Assembly: GCF_949628215.1 (NCBI RefSeq)
Contig: NC_134278.1
Coordinates: 106,249,277-106,313,276, forward strand
Origin: Phalacrocorax aristotelis
Lineage: Eukaryota > Chordata > Aves > Suliformes > Phalacrocoracidae
Direction of reading: 5' to 3'
DNA: 64,000 nt
Both the position numbers and the translations under genes were made by a program. How positions within the stretch are numbered: the stretch's first letter is position 1; each line of letters starts with the position of its first letter. Shown piece after piece: positions 12,127-27,200 of this stretch. The notes under the pieces are model-generated. The model was not told where the DNA came from. It ran no database searches and was given only the letters and a program-made list of their open reading frames with translations.

Positions 12127-12132
12127 TCCGGT

Positions 12133-12223
12133 ATGGCTGCCAGCGCCAAGTCCTTCCTGGCCGATGCGGGCTACGGCGAGCAGGAGCTGGACGCCAACTC
12201 CGCCCTTATGGAACTGGACAAAG
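12133..12223 (+). CDS. INTS7: INTS7 coding exon 1 (residues 1-30)
   Basis: Encodes the start and SFLADAGYGEQELDANSALM. The donor is GTGAGG. An in-frame TAG at 12043 bounds any N-terminal extension. Confidence 0.95.
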
Positions 12224-15200
12224 GTGAGGCCGGGCGGGCTTGGTGTTGACGCCGGTCTGGGGCTGCCCGCCCGCCCGTCCTGCGCGGCTGCCGTTAGGGC
12301 CGTTGGCTCCCGCTCTCTGCCCGCCGCCGTCCTGTCCTTCGCTTCCCAGCGGTTGGGAGCTTCGTTTTGTGCCCCTTTACGCGAGCGGGGGGCGGAGGGA
12401 GGACCCGGTTCTGAAGGTCCTCGGTAATTACTGTTCTCTTGTTTAGGCCTCAGGTCTGGCAAGCTCGGGGAGCAGTGTGAAGCCGTCGTTCGTTTCCCTA
12501 GGCTTTTCCAGAAATATCCTTTCCCTATTCTCATTAATTCAGCTTTCCTAAAGCTAGCTGACGTTTTCAGAGTCGGGTAAGTAGTATCAGACATTTTTTA
12601 TCCATTCAAATCTCTGATCTGCAGTAACACGCTGTGTTATTGAGTGTTGCTGTGTTAGAGCTTGGGCAGTCGTGGGGTTTTTCTGCCTACTTGATAACGC
12701 CATACTGGCACCTGCCCAACTGAGGACAAGTTGTTCTTGACTGAAGCTTGCTTTCCCTCTCCGTAGCAGACTTAAGTGGCTGTGAGTGATCAGTGACACA
12801 GCTCCTTTCCATCTGTCCTGATCTGAGGATTCACTTACTAACTGAGCGATTTAAGTTTAGTGGTGTAAATTCTGCTATATAGGAATGCTCAAATGCGTAA
12901 TTGATCAATAGATTGATGATAATATGTGCAAATTTCATGTTTAAGTAGTGGTAATAACAAATCCCAAAGTGTATCTTTTCCAAGTGCCTGATGTCTAAAT
13001 GTTGCATGTGGTGAAATTGGAGCTACTCTGTAATAGCTTACAAAGTTATCTGTTGTTGTTGTGGAATCTTCACTGTTGGTTCCAGGAAGGAAAAGAAATT
13101 CACCTGCACCTGGCAAATAGCAATTAGACTTTTTTTGTCTTAGACCTGGACATGTTTTTTTAGCAGAATTAGATCCCGAAGCGTGTACAAAACAGGCATA
13201 TGATTACGCTCCTCCTCGGTGGTGTCACCAGGTTCATTTCCCTGGAATTGGATCTAAATTTGACACTACCTCTACTAGAAAATACACCAGTAGTGTGTTA
13301 ATAGTCTCTTTTTAACTAGATCAGTCTACTTAAATACACCATTTCTAAAGCAGAGACTTTCCCTTGTTTTGAGTAACTTTTAGAAGTTATCTTAATTTTG
13401 AATTTAAAGTGCTTGATTTTTTTATTGTAAAACAGCCTGATAAAGAAATGCATGTGTATTCTAATAGAAACAACTTCCTGAGGCTATGTGTGCTGAAAGT
13501 TACTCAGCAGAGTGAGAAGCACTTAGAGAAGATCCTAAATGTGGATGAATTTGTGAAAAGAGTTTTCTCGGTAATTCATAGCAATGATCCAGTTGCTCGA
13601 GCTATCACACTTCGGTATGTATTACATAAACGAACCTAATTTACTTGAAATCTCTAGCTAATTAGTGTGCTAGTCTGGAATAATGAAATCTGCAACTACC
13701 ATGAATGAAGTATGGGAGGCATCTTCTACATTGATCATAGAGATAAAAGCAAAGACATCTGTCTTGGGGGGTGAACAATAAGGATCTGTGAGCAGAAGAA
13801 CAAAGTTATTAACCATTTGTGACGGTAAGAATTGTGTGGATGGCGTCAGACAAATTGGAATTTGCAACAATGAAATTTTGTGTTTTCAAGAGAAGAAAAA
13901 TGAAACTGTTGTATGTATAACTTAGATGGCTGTAGCTATATGCAACATATGATATACTGCATATGACATATTTAGACCAAGATCAAGAAGAAAGCGCTTT
14001 CCTATTTGGCAAAATAATTTTTGTGAACTTGTAAGTAAAACTTATGTGAACCTTGTTACACTTGCACCTGTTTTTCATTTTTTGTTGTGCTAGAAGTTTA
14101 CTGCTTGTTCATCTCGGATAATAACTTCTAAGGTATTGCTCTTATATTACTGATTGCTTTGGCCTTCCTAGGAATCAAATGGAGGAAAAAAAAGTAAATT
14201 ATCTTTAATGTCACTGGCCTGCTGTTTTGGTGTCTGTATCTCTAATGGAATTTTATTGCTTGATATTTGTGTGTAAATATTTGCATACAATTCTTGCTAA
14301 AATTACCGTCAGTGCAAATCCTGCATTCATTCTTTTAATTGGATTATGCTAAATATGTTTGAAAAGTATCTTTGAGATATTCTTAGTAAAAGTGTAGATG
14401 CTTTGATTTCCTCCCTTTTTAGCAGTTCAACAAAAGTTATTACACTGTTCCCAATAATAACCTTACCTCAGATCAGCAAATGATCTTAGAAACAAATGAT
14501 GGAAGTCAGACATTTGCTTGCTTGATCATAGTAACACAGAGTTTCTAGAAACTCCGTGTTCTTAGCATGTAGTTAACGTTTATGACTGTTCAGACATTTG
14601 TCACTTATTTACTTCTGCAGTCTTAATTGGGAGGAGAGTGGAAACAGTTAAATGTTTTTTTTATCCCCCTAGACTACCACATTTCTGATTTTAAATTCCC
14701 TGATGTGTACTTCATATCTGTCTGAAAAGAGCCATCAGTACATTTTAGCATTAAATGTGTTGTAAAAATTGTTGTAAAATTGTTGAATGTAAAAGCATCT
14801 TAAGAATGCTCGATGTTCCTAGTGTCATAGTGCACTTGTAATTTTATAAGGATTATTGATAAGTTTCTCACTGTGCCCATTTCAAGCTAAAAGGTACCAA
14901 AATATAGTTAATTTTTATTAACCCATTAGCATAAGCCTCATGACAAAATTTTAACCTTTTAGTTATATGCCTACTTTTAGCATTTGTTTGTTTCTGTAAT
15001 AGACATGAAAAAGCACATATTTATATAAGAAATTTAGTCTTTTTAGCAGTCCTTTTACATTTCTGTTTGGTTTCATCTTGCACTTCTTCATGATCATTTT
15101 GTCCTGAGTTTGCTGTGATCTGTTTCTGTAGGATGTTGGGCAGCATGGCATCTATTATTCCAGAAAGGAAGAATGCACATCACAGTATTCGCCAGAGTTT

Positions 15201-18200
15201 GGATTCCCATGATAATGTGGAAGTTGAAGCTGCTATATTTGCTGCTGCCAACTTTTCTGCACAATCAAAGTAAGATGTCATTTTTTTATTTTTCGTATTA
15301 CAGAGGAAGGAAACTCCATTGAAACTGGCATTCACAAAACTTAATATTTTCTTCTGTCATGCTAGCCATGTCATTTATAGCAAAGCGTTTAATTATGTGC
15401 CATAACAGTATTGTAAAGAAATCTGAATACAAGTTTAACAGAAATCTTTTTTTTTTCTGAAATACAAATGGAAAGCTCATAAATATGGGAATGAAAAGTG
15501 GATAGCAGCTTTAATCAAGGATTACTTTACAGAAGTTGTATTAGGCAGCTGATTGTATTGCTGCTTGTCACTTTGACACGTTTGAAAGACTCCGTTTTAT
15601 CATTTGATCATGTCTATGTACAGGGTTCTAACATGACTTAGGTATTGGCAAACAGTCTTGTAAAAGTTTTTATTGGTAAAATGCATTGTTGGGTAGTTCA
15701 GTTGATCTTTATTTTAAATTACTTTATTATTAATTATTAATATTTATTTATTAAATGAAGAAATTCACCTGGTGCTTTGTATTTTCTCTACAGGGATTTT
15801 GCTGCAGGAATATGTAATAAAATCAGTGAAATGATTCAAGGTACATACACATATTGAATGATAAAGGGAAAAGCTCATAATTTCTTTGACAATTCTTTAT
15901 TATCCGTATGTAAATATCAGGTATCAGAATACTGTTGCCTTTATCCTCAAATTATTCCAGTTTTTAAATTAAATTAGCTAACCAATAATCTAATGTCTAG
16001 CTCTTGTGTCCTCTTAAATATCTAAGTTTTCAAAACACCTGTTTGGTAAAGATTAAAAGCTCATCTGTAGGTTGATGAATGAACTTCCGTAAGCTATTGC
16101 AGGTTGCTTCAGATGAGTTAATATGTGTAGTACCTGTAACAAAGCAAGGAGCAACCTTCTCCAAGAACCATGGAAGTGCTTGATACTGCTGCGGTTTTGC
16201 TACTAGCGAGTAGATGGGTTATTTGAAACTAATGCAAGTGTCTGCACAATCTGTGTTCAGCAGTGGTAGCAATGCAGACATATTTTGTGCCCCCGTACTA
16301 CCAAAAGCTGGTACAAAGGACTAACTCTGCCTATGTCTGTCCTTGTTGCAGGTCTAGCCACACCTGTGGACTTGAAATTGAAGTTGATCCCTATTCTACA
16401 GCACATGCATCATGATGCTAGCCTGGCTTCCAGCTCCCGGCAGCTGCTTCAGCAGCTGGTAACATCATATCCCTCTACCAAGATGGTAATTGTTACTCTG
16501 CACACCTTTACTCTGCTTGCTGCTTCTTCTTTGGTTGACATTCCTAAACAGGTAATTCTTCCTAATTTATTCCTTCAATTTAAAGTACAAAGTACATTTA
16601 AAAAACCATCAGATTCTAGCTGATGCCAAAAATAAATCATGGTGGATATGCTAGGATGGCTGTTCCTATGTGCTATAGAGAAAGAATACCCTGAAAACTG
16701 CTGCTGCTTCCATATTTTTTGCCCTCTGGTCTCATTTCCAGATTACCCCATCAAACACAGGACCCCTTCTTTACAGATCATAAACTGCCTGTCTGTAAGT
16801 CAACTGGGATGGAAATCAGCTAGGATCCATCAGCATTTAGGATAACAAACACCCTGATTTTTCCTGAAAACATTTCATCTTACCTGTAGAACCCAGACTT
16901 CACTTTTCACTGCTGTATGTTCTCTTGCGTTCTGGGTGTGCCTCTTCCCTTCCTTGTAGGCAAGCAAACGAATATTTCAATAGCATAGAGTGCATTTAAA
17001 GATTTATTTCTTGAAGAACTCTGAGGAATTTGAATGTGTTGCTGTAATTTAGGACTATAAACCAAGTTGTGGGAAAGCAGTGATGGAGAAATACAATGCT
17101 TTTATGCTCTGATAGTATGTTTTGTGGACATGATTTATATAGCAAGTCTGAACACAGTGACATTTGAGATTCATCTAACTAATCCTAGCAAAGTAGTAAT
17201 GAAAATTATTTGCTTTCTTTCAGTCCTGCACAGCTATGGAAGGCTGGTGTCTGTAACTGTTAGACTAATAGCATTGATCTGTCTGAAACCCCTTTTTGAT
17301 ATGGCTGATTTCTGTATTTCAGAGGATGCTTTTGTTAGTAATGAATCTAAGCCAACTGAAACAACAATAGAACACTCGAAGTGGCTTGGTTTTTTTTTTT
17401 TTTTTTTAAATGGTGGTAAGTGTGGTGCTTTAGGCTGTATTTCTGCAACGTAACAGCCAGCACTGCTTGAAAATTATGTAGCCAGGGTGGGAATGGAAAG
17501 CAAAACCATGGCCAGCATGTTCATGCTTTTTCACGTGCTGGCTATTCCGTCTCTAAATTTGCAGGTAATCAACACAACAAAGGATGTGCAGTTGAGTGCC
17601 ACTTAATTTGAGATAAATGCTTTGGAGGGGGTGGGTAGGGGTTGGTTTTGTTTGGTTGGGTTTTTTGGGGTTGTTTTGGCAACTACTGAGACGTACAAGG
17701 TATGTGTGGCTATCTGTTAACTGCAGATCATGCAGACACCCAAATTAGCATCGAATCCCCAGAATATTTACCAGTAGCATAATCACAACAGTATGGCATG
17801 TTTACTGAGCTTATCAGGGTTGTTTTATGGTATTTCTGTGAGAACTGAAGCATGTCTCAAGGCTTCTCAGGTGTGCAAGGTGAAGTAGAGAAGGGTGCAT
17901 GAACCATGAGAGCTGGGTGGTAAAAATTGGCTGTCAGACTGTTTAGCTTGCTGTGGCTTCGCAGCCTAGGTAGAGGCTTTTCCATGTGGCAAGCAGTCAG
18001 ACAGATAAGGTTAGTTTTGGCTGAGTATGCTCAAAATTTCTTGGTGAGTACTCTTGAAAAGACTTCCTTCTAGTAGCATCTCTCTCTTAAACAATGGATT
18101 TACTTTCTTGCAGATCCAGCTTTTGTTGCAGTACTTGAAAAATGACCCCAGGAAGGCTGTGAAGAGGCTTGCAATCCAAGATTTAAAGTTGCTGGCCAAC

Positions 18201-21200
18201 AAGACACCACATACATGGAGCAGAGAAAATATTCAGGTTTATACTTTTTTTTTTAGCTAAAGTTTATTATGAAACTTTATAATTAGTTGTGGAATTCTTT
18301 CCAGAAGAACAATCTGGGAGGTAAAGAAAGGAAGAACTTACATTTCCATATCCTTAAGTTAGGCTACTCTAGGCCATTTTACAGTAAGGAAATAAGTTTT
18401 CCATCTGAAAAACTTAGCTCTCATGTCTATTATCTTATCTGAATGTTTACATTAATCTTACTATACTGAACAGATATTGATGCTCTCATGTAACAGAGAC
18501 TCTCTCTGGGATTTGTCAAAGCATGTCATCCAGCAAGGTATACTTAGAAGGACAAATGTAGCCTTGACTTAATTTCTTAGGATTAATGGCTCATTTTTAG
18601 TAGTATCCTTGTGACTCCTGTTGTATGAATGAGACCCTATAAGGTGTTTATAGTGCATCTGTGTTATTTGGGGAAATACTTGTTATATTGCAGATAGTAT
18701 TGCTGCTTTCTTCCAACCACAGTTGCATATGAGCATTTTTTTCTCCTGTCTTTCCATTTTTTCTGGTAGAAATGTTTATAGCAAGAAACTTGATTAGATG
18801 AAAATTCTAATGGAAAAGTAAATACTTCAAGAACTTTATGGCACAGGCTTATAGCTCTGCTTTTTCTGGGTCTTTTTTCTTTGTTTTTACTACTCTTAGA
18901 AGCTAGGTTTGCTATATGCTGTGGGGCATAAGGCAGCTGGGAGGAAAAACTATGCGGATTTTTGTTAATAATCATGAGAAATAAAGCATGTTTTGCTTTG
19001 TCTCCAATTCTTAGCTAAAATGATTTGGTGTGTGCAGAGGTTTTTATTTTAGTGAACTGCTTTATTCTTCATAATGGATTAATACCAGAAATTTATTTCC
19101 TGTTAGGAATGTTAAGGAATTCCTTTAATGGTTTATGGATTCTTTGCAGTGCAAATGCTACTCTATACCATTATGCCTTGTTGGTAGTTATCTTTGTACA
19201 AGCAAGACACATCAGTAACATGGCTTTCATCATTACATAAGTGTCTTAAAGTAGGTGTCCCGATGGTTGAAATGCGTAGGTAAAAGTTCCACTGATGTCA
19301 GAACTAAAGTAGTGACTGGGTTAGAACAGAATTAATTGACTGAAGCTTGCTAATGTTTGCTGAATGACATGCAGTAGTAATGAGAGTTTTTTTTGACTTC
19401 TGAAATACATAGTCAACATTTTGAGTTGGGTAACTCTTTTCCATACGTTGAAATGACTTGATAATGCTTGTACAACACGGACTGGAAGAGACCCCTCTTT
19501 ACTCGTGGCAAAACCTGCTTCTTGTACCTTTTCACCAACAAGAGTTTCAGCAGTGCGAACTTCTTCAGCGTTTTGGGACTGTCTGTGTAGGTCAGGCAGG
19601 AGGCTTGATCTCTGAGTAGTGGAGACTTCACTGACTTCCAGACATGAGCTTTAGAAGCTGTTGCTGTTGATGCTTAGAGCAGTCCTCCTGACTGTGAAGG
19701 TAACAACCAATCTGCAGTCCATCTTGTGAATTCTTCTGTGCTCCTGGCATCCTTCATAGTTACTGTTTCAAACATGCTCTGTGAGTGGTGATCTAATAGC
19801 AGTGGACTAAAACATCGGTGTCTTGGGAGACATCAAGACTCATTTTCAACCCTAATCACTTTATCTTCTTCTGTCTGTTGATGCCGTGCTGTTCAGTAGA
19901 TTAGCAAAGTACTACATTGGTACAAATTACAAGTTTATTTGGAACTTCCCCATACACCATACAAGAACATTCGTATGCCTGATAAGACATCTATTTGGGG
20001 TTTTTATTTGTTCTGTGAAATTAATTCTGGGTTGTTGTTCTTACTCAGTTACCTTATGTTATAATGCAGCTTTGGCACTCTCTGAGGCAGAGTATACTTA
20101 TATTTTCCATTTGTCTCTCATTGCTTTCACGTGTTGACCAAAAATAGCCTCTAAAGCCAGTGGATGACTAAGTTGTGGACTCTGTTGGCATAATAAATCT
20201 GAGAACAATGTGGATTTTAAGAGTTTTTCCAATTTGGATATGGTAAGGCCTGAGGAAATCTGGCAAAAAGTACAAAAGTATGACAGGAGCTCTACTATAA
20301 ATGAGTTAAAAAATAAAGTATGCTCGAAGATGTTTATCAAGAAACTTCAACTGTGTTCTGTTGGACACCAGCACTGGTAAAGGAAATGACACTTGGAAGT
20401 TTGCTCTTTGGAGATGTATACTTACATAAAACTCCGCAGATTATCATAAGGCAAAACAATCCGTATACCTCTAAGACTGGAGAACTGTCTTAATCTTTTG
20501 CAATATTTGATCAAAGAGACCTGATAATACTCTTGCCACTGATTTTTAATTAATAAATGATTTATAATTGGTGCTTCCTAGCATATGAAGCCCACCATCA
20601 CTTTTCTGCAAGCCATGTCCTCAAACATGCTTCAGGAGACGACTTCTGACTTTTGATTTCAGTGTAATATTTTCTGTGGAAAAATTTTGACTCTCAAGAC
20701 TTTTCACAGAGTGCAACTAAATGTTTAATACAAATAGCTTGTGGAACTTCCTTCCCTTTGTATCTTTTCTCCTGCTAATCTTTAGGCACTCTGTGAATCT
20801 GCTCTTCACACTCCTTATGACAGCTTGAAACTGGGCATGCTATCTGTTCTTTCCACATTATCGGGGACAATCGCTATTAAACAGTACTTCAGCAGTGCTC
20901 CAGGTAAGAAAACTGGATTGGATTATTAGCCAACCCATTGGAAATGCCAAAGATGTCTACTGATAATCAATTTCATCTAAACACTTTGTAGAATATTCTT
21001 AAATTATTTTTGGACTTCAGAACGTTAGCTGAGAGTCAAACTGTGTTCATCATATGTAAACCTGAAATGGGATACTGTATACCCATGAATAGTCATAGTC
21101 CAAAATTTTTGTTCTGGATTTTGTGGGTAATACACTACGTGAAAGGGTTTTTTACCTTTGGCTCCTCCACTTTTCTTCACAAAATGAAGAAATGTAATGC

Positions 21201-24200
21201 CTCTCAAATGGATGACCTGCATTCTGCTTAAGGTGTTTTGGAACCATGGATCTGCATAGTTTTTGAGTGCCATGGAGACTTAATGGTGTGAGAGTAGGCT
21301 GGTGTGTTACCCTGGCACAGTGAAGCTATGCCACCCTTGTGGGAATGACCTGCTTCAGTACCAGGTGAATCCTTCTGCCTTGTGACTATATTTTGGAGAA
21401 ACAGAGTAGACATTTTGAAGTGATTCAAGGTATCTTGGTCTTGAAATGGTGATGATACTGTTTTCTTTGTTCTTGAAAGCCAGACTGCCCTAATGAGTAT
21501 TATGAGCCCAACTACAAGGGCTGTAGAAATGGAGAAAGATAGTACATCCTCTTCAGTCATTCTGGCATGTCTTCATAATTAATGTGCTCACCAGCTTTTT
21601 AAATCAAATGTAATATTTCTTAAGGCACTATTCTGAGTCCCTGAAACATCAGCCTTCAGATCCAAATATACTTTGTCATGTATGTCTAACTTGTATAGTG
21701 TTCAGGAATGGAGGGAGAACCTCTGAACGTGGGGAGAGAAAGAGAGAAAGTATGTTTCATCTTGTCCTTTAAACATACGGAAAAAAAATAATCCTAAGGC
21801 AATATAGATTTTTTTCCAGAAATATACTTGACAAGATCTGTGGTGTAATTATGGACTATGCTGTTTTATGTCCTGTTTGCCTTGTCTTTATGTAGGAACA
21901 GCAGCTGCAACTGCAAGATCGTTTGATTTAGTAAAACTAGCGCAGGAATGCTGTTACCATAATAACCGTGGCATTGCAGCTCATGGTGTGAGAATTCTGA
22001 CTAATATATCAGCCTCTTGTCAGGAAAAAGGTAAATGAAAGCAAGGACAATGAAATGTGTCTGTTTACAGTCAGGCTGATGCACTTAACATGTATTAACT
22101 GGTCTTGTCTGTAAATCTGTCTGATCCTTTGTGCTGGTTAGGTAGAATGGGGACTATAGTAGAAAATATTCTCTATGATTTTATGATTGGGAAGATTCCA
22201 TCATAATCTATTTTAAAGAAAATTAATGGGCACAGTAGAGCTTGTGCTAAATGCTTGTCTTGCCTTTGCTGTAAGACTAATGAATTGTCTGTCAACTTTT
22301 GACACAAAGTCTGTTGCAATTAATTACAAGGCATCTAGAAGTCTTAGTCCAGAGATTTATGCACACTCTACAAATGTCACAGTTGGTGTGACAGCTGAAT
22401 AGTTACCTAAGGCATGGAATGGCAGGATTGTTTCTAATCAAAATAAGGTAAGGGAGAAGTATTAGAAAGATGCTTGCACTGGTGTTGCAGTCATGACAGA
22501 TAAGTATCTCACCAGTTATGGTCTGAAAATGTAACAGGGAACTAACTACCTCTGTTCTTCTTTTCTTAGATCTTCTGCCTTTGGAGCAAGATGCAGTTTT
22601 TGGCTTAGAATCTCTTCTTGTTCTTTGTAGTCAAGATGACAGTCCAGGAGCTCAGGCAACCTTAAAGGTGACAGAATTGTTGGTTTGTTTTTTTTTTTTT
22701 TGTCTTGTCTTTCCCTATTCCCTAGCATAGCTGTAAGTTACAGTAATAGCTTGTATAACAGAAGGGCTAGTGTGCACCAGATCCTTTCTGGTGGAAGCAT
22801 AACTTACTGGAAGGAGATGAAGATTGTTCTGTGTTTTGCCCATAATCAGAGTTCAGAGCAGTAAGAAACTGAGCACAACAATATGCAACTCCTCTCAGGT
22901 CTAGAGTAAGTTGATTGTTGGGGGCACGGCACAGAAAATGCATTCGTCTTGGAGAAACAGCTGTAATAAAACATGAACTTGTATGTAGGGTAGAGGTGTC
23001 TCTGGAGGACAAAGAGAATCTTGGCAAGAACCTGCTTTTTGGAGATGAGGATGCGATGTACATAATTACAACACTCTTATGAAGTGGGGAAAATAAAAAT
23101 AATAGTTTACAAGCTGCTACCAGTAGTTTTATCTAGTCCTTTGCCTGTAAGGGCGGGTAGTGTGAGAGAAGAGATTATTGTTTCTTGAATTTGTGATACG
23201 CTTTTGTGCTGTGAGCACAGGGACAGAGGCTTGGGCTCTTAAAAAAAAATCTCATCTTTTGTAGAGTACATGGTTTTGAAAATACCAGATCTTCTGTATT
23301 TCTGCAGTCATACTTGCACATAAGTGTGCCTGGCTTTTATTTTTAAGTAGATGTCATGTTTATTGTAACTGTTGATTGTGTGGATTGCAGATCACGTTAA
23401 CTTGTATGGTGAAGCTCGTCAAGTGCCGTCCTCACCTGAGCCAGTCAGTAGTTGAGTCCCTGCTGACCCAATTGCACAGTGCCCAGGATGCTGCTAGGAT
23501 TCTCATGTGCCACTGTTTAGCAGCTATTGCCATGCAGCTGCCTGTCTTAGCAGATGGGATGCTAGGAGACCTGATGGACCTCTATAAATTAATTGGACGA
23601 TCTACCACAGATAAAAAACAGGAACTCTTGGTAAGACCTCCTTCTGGTGAATAGCCCTTGATGGATAAAGTCTATATAAACTATTGTGGATGGATTTTAT
23701 TTAAAAAGACAGCTAAGCCATTTGTTAGGTCAAAGCTGATGTGCCAGTTTATAGCTTTATTTTTAGTTTTACTTTAACTTTTGACTACATAAGTCAGTGT
23801 TTGGTGTCAAAATCACATCTCAGATGGAGCTGAACTATGCAGTGTATTTCATTAGATTTTCCAGCAGATGGCACTTCTTAGACAAGCCTAGCTATTGAAA
23901 TTATTGGGGTACCTGTGAAATAATGCTTTAGAAAAACAAAATGGCAGTTAGCTCAATTTATATACAGTACTCTGAAGCATATGGCTCTTAATATACTGTA
24001 AGAGATAAAAATGCTTTCATCACATCTATTTGGAAATGAATTTGAATTGTAAGAAAGAAATTACAAGCTTCGCATTAATTTATTTGGAGCATTTGAAATA
24101 TCTCAGTTAAAAACCACAGTAAAGATTTTTTAAAATGAAAGTTACTTTCATGAACAAGAAGTACTTGGGTTGCCATGACTACTTATAAGACTGAGAAAAG

Positions 24201-27200
24201 TTCCTCAGTTAAAATGTATGTGTAATCTTCTGTGTAGTTTTGAGTCCAGAAGCAATCAGATAATTTCTGGTAGTTTAGGAAATAGAATTGGGGTTTTGTT
24301 TGTTGTTTTTTTAACCTTGTTTTGTTTAGTTCCCGAAATAAAACCTTCCTCATCCCTCTACTCTTCATTAGGTTTCTCTTGCCACAGTGATATTTGTTTC
24401 CAGTCAGAAAGCTTTATCTTCAGAAATCAAAACTGTTATTAAACAGCAGCTTGAGAATGCCTCCAATGGATGGACAGCCTACAGGATAGCCAGGCAGGCT
24501 TCCAGAATGGTAAGTGAAAATACTTGGAGGAAAATTGTTTTGTGTGTTTGGAAGGTTGCTAATGATCTATTTGAACTGGAAAAAGAAAGTAAGAAAGTAA
24601 GGACTCAAGAGGAGGAAGTGAATGGGGGCCGGGGGACACCCAAACTAAAACAAACATTTTTACCTCCTAATTCCCTGGAATGCTGATTCAGACATATGCC
24701 ATTTTAGGGCAGTCATCCCATCAGGATGGCTTTTCACTTGTCTCTTCGAAGGAAGAAAGTAATGACCTGATACTTTCTTGAGCATGTGCCTGATCTGCAT
24801 TGTCTAACTGTTCTTTAGAAGGTGACATAGGACATCCTGATGTGTGATTCTCTTTCTTAAATGTGAAGAAAGGAAGAAAAAAGATAACAATTTCGCTTTT
24901 CGCTTCAGTAAAGTCACAGCTGGGGTTAGAATTATGTCGAAACTCTTGTATGAGATGCTGGGGTAATTTTAAACAGGTAAAGTACGTATTGCAGAAGAGA
25001 GGACAGAGCATAGCACTGTTTTGGTAAATCAGTCAGGTTTCTTGATCTTTTTTTTGTTTTTTAGTCTGGGCTCATTTGACAGTTTTAAACCCAGTGTTTC
25101 TGTGGGGATGGAAGATATGCCTTCAGTAAAAATAAAAGTATATTTTGGCCTTTGTTTCTCAACTTGTCAAATTATCTTGTGTAAGAAAATTCTATACCTT
25201 ACACAGGCTGATATTTCCATAAAATAAACATTTGTGCTTTTATTTGTTGTTAGGATTGTCATGATCAAATGATTGGAAGAAGTTTCGCTATTTTTATTTT
25301 AAAAATAAGAATAGTTTTGGAGATATTACTGTTCTCTTATTTGTGTTTGTTTTGTAGAAACCCACAGCTGCCTTTCATGTTCCCTCTTTAGAAACTTTCT
25401 TGTCATTGCAGGGCAACCATGACATGGCCCGAGAACTGTACCAAAGCCTGCTGACTCAGGTGGCTTCAGAACACTTCTACTTCTGGCTGAACAGCTTGAA
25501 GGAGTTCTCCCATGCAGAACAGTGTCTGACAGGTTTGCAGGAGGACAACTATAGCTCAGCGCTTTCTTGCATTGCTGAAGCTTTAAAATCCTATCACAAA
25601 GGAATAGCATCACTGACGGTTAGCACAGATCTTCTACTTTAGAGATGATGTTCCTGTTCTTAAACCCCTGAAAAGGTTTTAAAGATGTCTGACATCTGCC
25701 AGACACTGTTTTTGAGAGGGCTGCAGAGAAGAGCCAGTTGTAACACACAGCGTCTTCCGAGAGAAAAGCCTGTAGCTCAGCTAAGTGCGATTAGCTGGAT
25801 TCTTCTTTTCTTATCTTCTCACCCCCACTTCCTGCCTTGATCAAACCATATGATATGTGACAGATTTTTTAAGTTACAGTACTTCAAATTTCCCAATACT
25901 TGTATTGGCTGAATAAACACTATTGTAATAGTCAAGCCTGGGAATTTGTCTAAATTGACTGCTATTTTCTCAAGATACAGAGAAGGATTTAATTGTCTTC
26001 CTCCTTCTGAGTTCATGTTGCCTTATATTTAATGATGTGATCCTATGGAATCCTAACAACAAGGCAACACCAATTTAGTAAGAGGGGGAGGACAATTCAA
26101 TCCCATCAAATCAGCAGAATTTAGATGGTACCTGCTTTTATGCAAATACTTTTCTGCTTCTCTGAAGCAGTGAAATAGCAAGAAACTGTGTGCATGTCTG
26201 TGAATGTAAACAAAAAAAGCATTTATGAATATGGACCTTTCGTTCTTACTGTGAAGTTGCTTCTTAACAAAAGACGATCCAGCTTCACACAATACTTTCT
26301 TTCATATTTTAGTTTCCATGAAGAAATCTTTACATACAGTGTTCTGTATGTCTTTTGAATGAAGCTGCCTCTTTTTTTTTCCTCCAGTAACTGAACTGTC
26401 AGTGTCACTTTCTGCATGTTGCACATAGGTATTGCACCCAGAAAAGCACTTCCTTGTGGGTTGTTGGGTTCCAGAGGAGTAAGTACTGGTTTCAGAGGGC
26501 TAGAGAAGAAGAAATCGGGTTTTATTGTTGGCTGTTGCAGACTTTGTTGACAAATTCCTAACCATGTTTGAGTGTATCAGCTGTAAAAGGAGCCACTCAC
26601 TGCTTGCATCTACAGAACTCAACGTCTCAAAGGGGAGAAAAGTGCTATAAATTGCACACAGTGTCTTGCTGATGAAGAATTTTGCTGTCTGTTCCCTCTG
26701 ACTTCAGCTTTACTGTTGCTGCTGTTTCAGTGTAGAGCATGACTCAGCACTGTTGGTACTGCAGACCATGAGTGCATGTCATGAACCCTGTGTAGATGTC
26801 TACTTTTTAAGACACTGTGCCAGTAAACCTGTTGCAGATGTTCAGTCAGCCCGGTTTAGCAATGATGAAATATTCAGATAGTGTCTGATCTTGTCAGAAA
26901 ATTTCTCAATTCCTTCTTGAAATACATGCAACTGTCTGTCTTGCATTGCTGTATGTGAAATGTACTTTCAAGTGAGTTAGTCCACTTGAGGAAATAAGTC
27001 CCATTACTTTATGGATGAGAGGTGTGTGGCAGGGAGGGCAGGGGCTAGCCACAGTCCCCATCTGTCTCGCTGTGTACTTGCTTGTATAGTTAGTAAAGGT
27101 TTTGAATAGCACATGTTCTTTCTGGCACAGAACATGCATCTCATTGGAAGCATTGTGCTTATTTTTCACTGCTGGTAATCTAGAGAAAATACAGAACTTG

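Larger units (their letters stand above)
11281..12480. promoter_or_regulatory. CpG island: bidirectional DTL/INTS7 promoter
   Basis: A GC- and CpG-dense block covers DTL exons 1-2 and INTS7 exon 1, with the two ATGs 375 bp apart and divergent. There is no TATA box. The gap contains two inverted CCAAT boxes, an E2F-like site, three NRF1-like sites, a YY1-like site and GC boxes. This is a typical housekeeping and cell-cycle bidirectional promoter. The exact transcription starts cannot be read from the sequence. Confidence 0.88.

Noticed and set aside
11894-12594. Long overlapping open frames on both strands, up to 224 codons
   Set aside because: They lie in the CpG island, overlap INTS7 exons 1-2 in other frames, and are low-complexity Arg/Pro/Ala-rich. 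GC-rich DNA is poor in stop codons.
13431-13467. Alternative acceptor at 13435 for INTS7 exon 3
   Set aside because: It adds 32 bases and breaks the reading frame. TAATAG at 13467 restores the conserved GNNFLR.
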